Below are positions 14,949 through 20,334 of a stretch of DNA of 20,334 bases, in pieces. Numbering within the stretch: position 1 is the stretch's first letter; each line of letters opens with the position of its first letter. Below the pieces are notes generated by a model. It was not told the DNA's origin. It ran no database searches and was given only the letters and a program-made list of their open reading frames with translations. The stretch is from an uncultured Prevotella sp. Its GTDB lineage: Bacteria; Bacteroidota; Bacteroidia; Bacteroidales; Bacteroidaceae. Made by a program: the position numbers and the translations under genes. Location: the NCBI GenBank assembly GCA_905210845.1, contig CAJLYG010000032.1, positions 1 to 20,334 of the forward strand. The letters run 5' to 3'.

Positions 14949-16454
14949 ATGAGTGACAGATTATTTATTTTTGATACCACGCTCCGGGATGGTGAGCAGG
15001 TGCCTGGTTGCCAGTTGAATACAGTTGAGAAGATTCAGGTGGCAAAGCAGCTTGAGCAGCTTGGGGTAGATGTAATCGAAGCGGGGTTCCCTATTTCGAG
15101 TCCAGGCGACTTCAATTCAGTTGTTGAGATTTCCAAAGCCGTGACATGGCCTACGATCTGTGCTTTGACACGTGCCGTTGAGAAAGATATCGACTGTGCT
15201 GCGGAGTCGTTGAAATACGCAAAGCGCAAGCGTATCCATACGGGTATTGGTACCAGTGATTCTCATATTAAATACAAGTTTCACTCTAATCGTGATGATA
15301 TCCTTGAGACTGCCGTACGTGCCACAGCGTATGCAAAGAAGTTCGTGGAAGATGTTGAATTCTATGCGGAGGATGCAGGGCGCACGGACAATGAATATCT
15401 TGCCCGCGTGATCGAGGCTGTCATCAAGGCGGGTGCCACAGTGGTCAATATTCCTGATACGACAGGGTATTGCCTGCCTCATGAATATGGTGCCAAGATA
15501 AAATATCTGATGGAGCATGTCGATGGCATTGAAAAGGCTCAGATCTCCACCCACTGCCATAACGATCTCGGTATGGCGACAGCCAATACTTTGGAAGGTG
15601 TCCTCAATGGGGCTCGTCAGGTAGAAGTCACGATTAACGGTATTGGGGAACGGGCTGGAAATACTTCTCTCGAAGAGATCGCGATGATCCTGAAATGTCA
15701 TAAGAACCTTGCCATTGACACAAATATCAACACGCGGAAAATTTACCCGATCTCTCGTATGGTATCCAGTCTGATGAATATGCCAGTGCAACCCAACAAG
15801 GCGATTGTCGGGCGTAATGCCTTTGCTCATTCCAGTGGCATCCATCAGGATGGCGTGCTGAAAAATGCACAGACTTATGAGATCATGAATCCAAAAGATG
15901 TGGGACTGGATGAGAACGCAATCGTGCTGACCGCTCGCTCGGGTCGGGCTGCCTTGAAATATCGCCTGCATGTCAATGGCGTAGATATCGCTAACGAAGA
16001 GAAATTGGACAAGATCTATAAAAAGTTCCTGGAGCTTGCTGATAAGAAGAAGGAGATCACAGATGATGATATCCTTGTACTTGCTGGCGCGGATACTGCT
16101 GAGGCTCATGCCGTGAAGCTCGATTTCCTTCAGGTTACAACGGGCAAGGGTGTGAAGAGCGTAGCCTCCATTGGACTTGACATCTCTGGACAGAAGTTCG
16201 AGGAGTGTAGTTCTGGAAATGGACCTGTTGATGCTGCCATCAAGGCTTTGAAACGCATTATCCGTAAGCAGATGACTCTGAAAGAGTTTACCATTCAAGC
16301 GATTTCCAAAGGGTCGGATGATGTGGGTAAAGTACACATGCAGGTTGAATATGATGGCAATCTCTATTATGGATTCGGCGCGAACACCGATATCGTCACG
16401 GCTTCTGTTGAGGCGTATATCGACTGTATTAATAAATTCAGACATACAAAGTAA
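14949..16454 (+). CDS. leuA: 2-isopropylmalate synthase
   Basis: LeuA condenses acetyl-CoA with 2-oxoisovalerate to 2-isopropylmalate, the committed step to leucine. The 501-residue protein is of ordinary LeuA type. It has [16 protein letters not shown] with Arg13 and metal-binding Asp14, [12 protein letters not shown], the metal ligands His202 and His204 in [25 protein letters not shown] and [18 protein letters not shown]-terminal allosteric domain follows, beginning around residue 370. It is the first structural gene after the attenuator and ends eight bases before leuC. It is clearly distinct from the second DRE-TIM enzyme at 18438, which has a different substrate pocket. Leucine feedback is expected from the C-terminal domain but was not shown here. 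Confidence 0.96.
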   Translation: MSDRLFIFDTTLRDGEQVPGCQLNTVEKIQVAKQLEQLGVDVIEAGFPISSPGDFNSVVEISKAVTWPTICALTRAVEKDIDCAAESLKYAKRKRIHTGIGTSDSHIKYKFHSNRDDILETAVRATAYAKKFVEDVEFYAEDAGRTDNEYLARVIEAVIKAGATVVNIPDTTGYCLPHEYGAKIKYLMEHVDGIEKAQISTHCHNDLGMATANTLEGVLNGARQVEVTINGIGERAGNTSLEEIAMILKCHKNLAIDTNINTRKIYPISRMVSSLMNMPVQPNKAIVGRNAFAHSSGIHQDGVLKNAQTYEIMNPKDVGLDENAIVLTARSGRAALKYRLHVNGVDIANEEKLDKIYKKFLELADKKKEITDDDILVLAGADTAEAHAVKLDFLQVTTGKGVKSVASIGLDISGQKFEECSSGNGPVDAAIKALKRIIRKQMTLKEFTIQAISKGSDDVGKVHMQVEYDGNLYYGFGANTDIVTASVEAYIDCINKFRHTK

Positions 16455-16462
16455 GAAAAGGT

Positions 16463-17860
16463 ATGAATACATTATTTGATAAGATTTGGGACAAGCATGT
16501 TGTCCAGATTGTTGATGATGGTCCAACACAACTTTATATTGACCGTCTTTATTGTCATGAGGTCACGTCTCCCCAGGCTTTCCAGGGCTTGAGAGAGCGT
16601 GGGTTGAAATGTTTCCGCCCTCAACAGATCTTCTGTATGCCGGATCACAATACACAGTCGCATGACCAAGACAAGGAAGTGATCGACCCAATCGGGCGTA
16701 AGCAAATTGAGACGTTGAATCAAAACTGCGAGGAATTCGGACTGACGGAATTCAAAATGGGCACGAAGGATAATGGCATTATACACGTGGTAGGACCGGA
16801 GAAAGGACTTTCTCTTCCGGGTATGACGATCGTCTGTGGCGATTCCCATACTTCTACTCATGGTGCGGTCGGTGCTGTTGCTTTTGGCATTGGAACTTCG
16901 GAAGTGGAAATGGTAATGGCATCCCAGTGTATCCTCCAACAGAAACCAAAGTCGATGCGTATCAATATCAATGGACATCTAAAGAAGGGTGTTGTCGCCA
17001 AGGACGTGGCATTATATCTGATGTCAAAGTTAACCACATCTGGCGCTACGGGTTACTTCGTGGAATATAGTGGGCAGGTCGTTCGCGATATGTCAATGGA
17101 CGGTCGCCTGACTCTCTGCAACTTGTCCATAGAAATGGGTGCGCGCGGTGGATTCGTTGCTCCTGACGAGACTACCTTTGCTTACTTGAAAGGAAGGGAA
17201 TATGCTCCCAAGGGCGAGGAATGGGATAAGGCAGTAGCCTATTGGAAGACTCTGAAAAGCGGAGACGATGCTGTCTTTGATAAGGAGTTGGATTTTGATG
17301 GAGAGGATATCGAACCTCGCATTACTTACGGCACGAACCCGGGAATGGGAATAGGCATCACTGGTGCCATACCCTCGCTTGATGAGATCGACGAGACGAC
17401 TCAGGCTTCTTTCTTGAAAAGCTTAGACTATATGGGATTCAAGCCTGGGGAACGCCTGTTAGGTCATCCGATTGATTATGTGTTCCTTGGCGCATGCACC
17501 AATGGACGTATCGAAGATTTCCGGGCATTTGCATCTATTGTGAAGGGGCACCAGAAGGCTGATCACGTGACGGCTTGGCTCGTCCCGGGATCTTGGACTG
17601 TAGATAAGCAGATCCGTGAAGAAGAACTGGACAAGGTACTCGAGGACGCTGGCTTCCAGATTCGTCAACCGAGCTGTTCCGCATGCCTTGCCATGAACGA
17701 CGACAAGATTCCTGCCGGGAAATATAGTGTGTCTACCAGTAACCGTAATTTCGAGGGACGCCAAGGACCTGGATCCCGTACGATCCTTGCTTCTCCTTAT
17801 GTAGCAGCAGCTGCCGCTATCACAGGAAAAATAACAGACCCTCGTGAATACTTAAAGTAA
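16463..17860 (+). CDS. leuC: 3-isopropylmalate dehydratase large subunit
   Basis: LeuC with LeuD isomerises 2-isopropylmalate to 3-isopropylmalate through a dehydration step on a 4Fe-4S cluster. The same enzyme can process citramalate. The 465 residues start [14 protein letters not shown] and contain [15 protein letters not shown]. The three cluster ligands are Cys345 in GACTNGR and Cys405 and Cys408 in [27 protein letters not shown] near the end is also characteristic. It is eight bases after leuA and eight bases before leuD, so the three are tightly linked. The cluster makes it oxygen-sensitive, which suits an anaerobe. Confidence 0.97.
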   Translation: MNTLFDKIWDKHVVQIVDDGPTQLYIDRLYCHEVTSPQAFQGLRERGLKCFRPQQIFCMPDHNTQSHDQDKEVIDPIGRKQIETLNQNCEEFGLTEFKMGTKDNGIIHVVGPEKGLSLPGMTIVCGDSHTSTHGAVGAVAFGIGTSEVEMVMASQCILQQKPKSMRININGHLKKGVVAKDVALYLMSKLTTSGATGYFVEYSGQVVRDMSMDGRLTLCNLSIEMGARGGFVAPDETTFAYLKGREYAPKGEEWDKAVAYWKTLKSGDDAVFDKELDFDGEDIEPRITYGTNPGMGIGITGAIPSLDEIDETTQASFLKSLDYMGFKPGERLLGHPIDYVFLGACTNGRIEDFRAFASIVKGHQKADHVTAWLVPGSWTVDKQIREEELDKVLEDAGFQIRQPSCSACLAMNDDKIPAGKYSVSTSNRNFEGRQGPGSRTILASPYVAAAAAITGKITDPREYLK

Positions 17861-17868
17861 TTGCAACA

Positions 17869-18459
17869 ATGAAACAGAAATTTGACGTTATCACATCATC
17901 CTGCATTCCTCTTCCTTTAGAGAATGTAGATACCGACCAGATTATTCCGGCGCGTTTCCTCAAGGCTACAGACAAGAAAGGTTTCGGGGAGAATCTCTTC
18001 CGTGATTGGAGATATAATAAGGATGGATCCCTCAAGAAGGATTTCGTCTTGAATGATCCTTCTTATAGTGGCTGCATCTTGGTGGCAGGCAAGAACTTTG
18101 GCTCTGGGTCTTCACGTGAGCATGCTGCATGGGCTATCGCTGGATATGGCTTCCGAGTGGTGATCAGCTCTTTCTTCGCTGATATTCACAAGAACAATGA
18201 ATTAAATAATTTTGTCCTGCCTGTAGTCGTGTCTGAGCCTTTCCTCCAGGAGCTCTTTAGTAGCATTGCAAAAGACCATCAGACGCAAGTAAAGGTCGAC
18301 CTTCCTCATCAGACGGTCACCAACTTGGCTACGGGGCATAGTGAACACTTTGAGATCAATGGATATAAGAAGCATTGCCTGATGAATGGGCTCGATGATG
18401 TTGATTTCTTGGTGCAGAACAGAGATAAAGTGGAAGCATGGGAAAGATTGAACAAATAA
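17869..18459 (+). CDS. leuD: 3-isopropylmalate dehydratase small subunit
   Basis: LeuD is the swivelling small subunit that completes the LeuCD active site. The 196-residue protein shows NVDTDQIIPARFLK (19-32), the GKNFGSGSSREHAAWA substrate-recognition segment and FFADIHKNNELNNFVLPV. All are typical, and the length is normal. Its final 22 bases overlap the start of the next gene, so the two are probably translationally coupled. Because LeuCD acts on both isopropylmalate and citramalate in organisms with a citramalate route, its place between leuA and cimA suits a shared role. Confidence 0.96.
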   Translation: MKQKFDVITSSCIPLPLENVDTDQIIPARFLKATDKKGFGENLFRDWRYNKDGSLKKDFVLNDPSYSGCILVAGKNFGSGSSREHAAWAIAGYGFRVVISSFFADIHKNNELNNFVLPVVVSEPFLQELFSSIAKDHQTQVKVDLPHQTVTNLATGHSEHFEINGYKKHCLMNGLDDVDFLVQNRDKVEAWERLNK

Positions 18460-20024
18460 CAAGTAGTAGGATTCAGCATCCTTTCATAGAGATTATGGAT
18501 TGCACGCTCCGTGATGGGGAGCAGACGAGTGGCGTCTCGTTTTTGCCTCATGAAAAGCTGATGATCGCACGGAAACTGCTCAACGATGTCAACGTTGATC
18601 GCATAGAGGTGGCTTCCGCACGTGTCTCAGAAGGTGAGAAGGATGCGGTATCCATGATCTGCAGGTATGCAAGGAGTATCAATAAACTCAATAGGGTAGA
18701 GGTATTGGGCTTTGTCGACGGGCATCTGTCGGTCGACTGGATCAAGGATTGTGGCTGCAAGGTGGTCAATCTGTTGGCAAAAGGCTCTTATCGACATTGC
18801 ACGCAACAGTTGCACAAGACACCGGAGGAGCATATTCAGGATATATTGAAATGTATTGACTATGCAGTCTCACAAGGATTGGAAGTTAACCTTTACCTGG
18901 AGGATTGGAGTGGGGGCATGCGCGATTCCGTAGACTATGTCTACCAGTTAATGGATGCTTTAAGCGACACCCCTGTCAAGCGCTATTTGCTTCCTGATAC
19001 CTTAGGTATCCTCCATCCCTTGCAATGCGTGGAGTTTATGCGGAAGATGATCAAGCGTTATCCTGATAAGCACTTTGATTTCCATGCGCATAACGATTAT
19101 GACTTGGCAGTCAGCAATTCTCTCGCAGCTGTGCTGAGTGGTTGCAAAGGACTGCATGTGACAGTTAATGGACTCGGGGAACGTTGTGGAAATGCTCCAT
19201 TGGCAAGTGTGCAGGTGATCTTAAAGGATATGTACCAAGCCAAGACCAATATTGATGAAAGTCAACTGCAATCCGTGTCAGATCTTGTGGCAGGGTACAG
19301 TGGCATTGCCGTTGCGCCGAATATGCCTATCGTCGGAGAGAATGTCTTTACGCAGGTGGCTGGCGTACATGCGGATGGGGATAACAAGGCTGGTCTCTAT
19401 TCAAATGCACTCGTGCCGGAGCGCTTTGGTCGAAAACGGGAATTTGCCCTGGGTAAAAACAGTGGGAAAGCGAATATTGCACGTAACCTTCAGGAACTGG
19501 GCCTTGAGTTGACACCAGACCAAACCAAGAAGGTGACCAAGCGTATCACAGAGTTAGGAGACAGAAAGGAGCTTGTCACTCCTGATGACCTTCCTTACAT
19601 TGTTTCCGATGTCTTAAAACACGAGACGCCTGACGATAAGATCAAGCTGATAAGCTACATGGTATCAACCTCTTATGGGTTGAAACCTTTAGCAAGTATT
19701 AAGGTTAGCATCAATGGTGAAGAATATGCAGCCGAAAGCAATGGGGATGGTCAATACGATGCTTTCGTGAAGGCTCTCCGTAAGATCTACAAGGAGAATT
19801 TGGGACGTACCTTCCCAATCTTGGCAAATTATACGGTGACCATTCCTCCAGGGGGACGGACGGACGCATTGGTGCAGACAAATATCACATGGCATTTTGG
19901 CGACAGGCTGGTTCGAACCAAGGGCATTGATTCCGACCAGACCGAGGCTGCCATCAAGGCGACCTTTAAGATGTTGAATATCTTTGAAGATGAAACCCAA
20001 AAGAAATCCACGTCAACAGAATAA
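18438..20024 (+). CDS. cimA: Citramalate synthase, Leptospira type (second LeuA-like enzyme)
   Basis: The 528-residue DRE-TIM enzyme probably condenses pyruvate with acetyl-CoA to (R)-citramalate, the first step of the pyruvate route to isoleucine. It follows the Leptospira CimA sequence closely in my memory, with an offset of nine residues. Catalytic Arg25 and Asp26 lie in CTLRDGEQTSGVSF. The hydrophobic pocket residues match Leu81, Leu104 and Tyr144 of that enzyme: Leu90 (VLGFVDG), Leu113 (NLLAKG) and Tyr153 (LYLEDW), with Glu155. Metal ligands are His216 and His218 (FHAHNDYD). Asp313, Leu320 and Tyr321 of GVHADGDNKAGLY are kept, but the Asn equivalent to 310 is Gly319. The C-terminal domain with IPPGGRTDALVQT is the allosteric part, Ile-sensitive in Leptospira. 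No other in-frame start allows an intact first strand, so the overlap with leuD is real. Annotation pipelines may call it LeuA2. Confidence 0.82.
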   Translation: MGKIEQITSSRIQHPFIEIMDCTLRDGEQTSGVSFLPHEKLMIARKLLNDVNVDRIEVASARVSEGEKDAVSMICRYARSINKLNRVEVLGFVDGHLSVDWIKDCGCKVVNLLAKGSYRHCTQQLHKTPEEHIQDILKCIDYAVSQGLEVNLYLEDWSGGMRDSVDYVYQLMDALSDTPVKRYLLPDTLGILHPLQCVEFMRKMIKRYPDKHFDFHAHNDYDLAVSNSLAAVLSGCKGLHVTVNGLGERCGNAPLASVQVILKDMYQAKTNIDESQLQSVSDLVAGYSGIAVAPNMPIVGENVFTQVAGVHADGDNKAGLYSNALVPERFGRKREFALGKNSGKANIARNLQELGLELTPDQTKKVTKRITELGDRKELVTPDDLPYIVSDVLKHETPDDKIKLISYMVSTSYGLKPLASIKVSINGEEYAAESNGDGQYDAFVKALRKIYKENLGRTFPILANYTVTIPPGGRTDALVQTNITWHFGDRLVRTKGIDSDQTEAAIKATFKMLNIFEDETQKKSTSTE

Positions 20025-20040
20025 TTAAAATCAAAATAAT

Positions 20041-20334
20041 ATGAAGTTGAATATAGCCGTCCTCTCAGGCGACGGTATTGGTCCTGAGATTATGAAACAA
20101 GGCGTGGCAGTGTTGGATGCCATCGCAGAGAAATTCAATCATACCTTTGAATATCACGAGGGGATCTGTGGCGCGCACGCGATTGATGAGGTAGGGGATC
20201 CATTCCCTGATGCTACGTTCCAGACTTGCATGGATGCAGATGCCGTGCTCTTCGCTGCCGTGGGCGATCCTCGTTTCGATAATAACCCGACAGCGAAGGT
20301 CCGCCCGGAGCAGTCTGTGTTATGCATTATTTTT
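20041..20334 (+). CDS. leuB: 3-isopropylmalate dehydrogenase (partial, cut by window end)
   Basis: LeuB oxidises and decarboxylates 3-isopropylmalate with NAD, and acts on 3-methylmalate in the citramalate route. The first 98 codons are present, starting [20 protein letters not shown], with the [10 protein letters not shown] loop and VRPEQ. The gene begins 16 bases after cimA. After PEQ the family normally continues with a GLLxxRKxL-type stretch carrying a conserved Arg. Here the last seven residues read SVLCIIF, which does not fit. This may be an assembly end effect, a frameshift or a true variant; the window stops too soon to tell. Confidence 0.9.
   Translation, partial: MKLNIAVLSGDGIGPEIMKQGVAVLDAIAEKFNHTFEYHEGICGAHAIDEVGDPFPDATFQTCMDADAVLFAAVGDPRFDNNPTAKVRPEQSVLCIIF

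Noticed and set aside
14711..14951. A T-box or small-molecule riboswitch before leuA
   Set aside because: No T-box core motif or known riboswitch fold is apparent in about 200 bases, and the translated Ile-rich ORF with mutually exclusive stems accounts for the region.
15117..16529. 470-codon open frame on the minus strand opposite leuA
   Set aside because: It lies almost wholly over the clear leuA gene, has no recognisable domain and no start context. Long antisense frames are common by codon bias.

Overview
The window looks like chromosomal DNA from a member of the Bacteroidales, most likely Prevotellaceae. The reasons are the family content (an OmpP1/FadL-type porin, KdsB for LPS Kdo, a GH92 mannosidase, a TlpA-like secreted thiol protein, and a GlgB with eukaryote-like motifs), the lack of clear Shine-Dalgarno sites, and several matches to the Bacteroidetes promoter pattern TTTG-N19-TAnnTTTG. 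No tRNA, rRNA, insertion sequence, prophage or CRISPR array was seen. The longest gene-free stretches are under 300 bases.

Layout. 1-1667 (+): the glycine-rich tail of one gene, then an outer-membrane porin that ends at a bidirectional terminator. 1778-2542 (-): kdsB. 2590-7474 (+): an apparent operon of a secreted 14-repeat MORN protein, a YhcH/EbgC-like cupin, branching enzyme glgB and an unnamed polytopic membrane protein. 7497-12175 (-): an apparent operon read ispE, Nudix hydrolase, TlpA-like thioredoxin, GH92 glycosidase. 12417-14672 (+): dnaB and an SGNH hydrolase. 14711-20334 (+): a leucine/isoleucine operon, leuA-leuC-leuD-cimA-leuB, with leuB cut by the window end.

The most interesting part is 14711-14951, which reads as a complete translation-coupled attenuator in front of leuA. 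It has a textbook promoter, a 27-codon leader ORF with seven Ile codons, and four RNA segments that can pair as 1:2 (protector), 2:3 (antiterminator) or 3:4 (terminator). The control codons are Ile rather than Leu. This fits the fourth gene of the operon, which carries the pyruvate-pocket residues of Leptospira-type citramalate synthase. CimA, LeuCD and LeuB together convert pyruvate and acetyl-CoA to 2-oxobutyrate, the precursor of isoleucine, so one set of isomerase and dehydrogenase enzymes probably serves both amino acids.

All calls come from reading sequence and translations. No database search or folding program was run.
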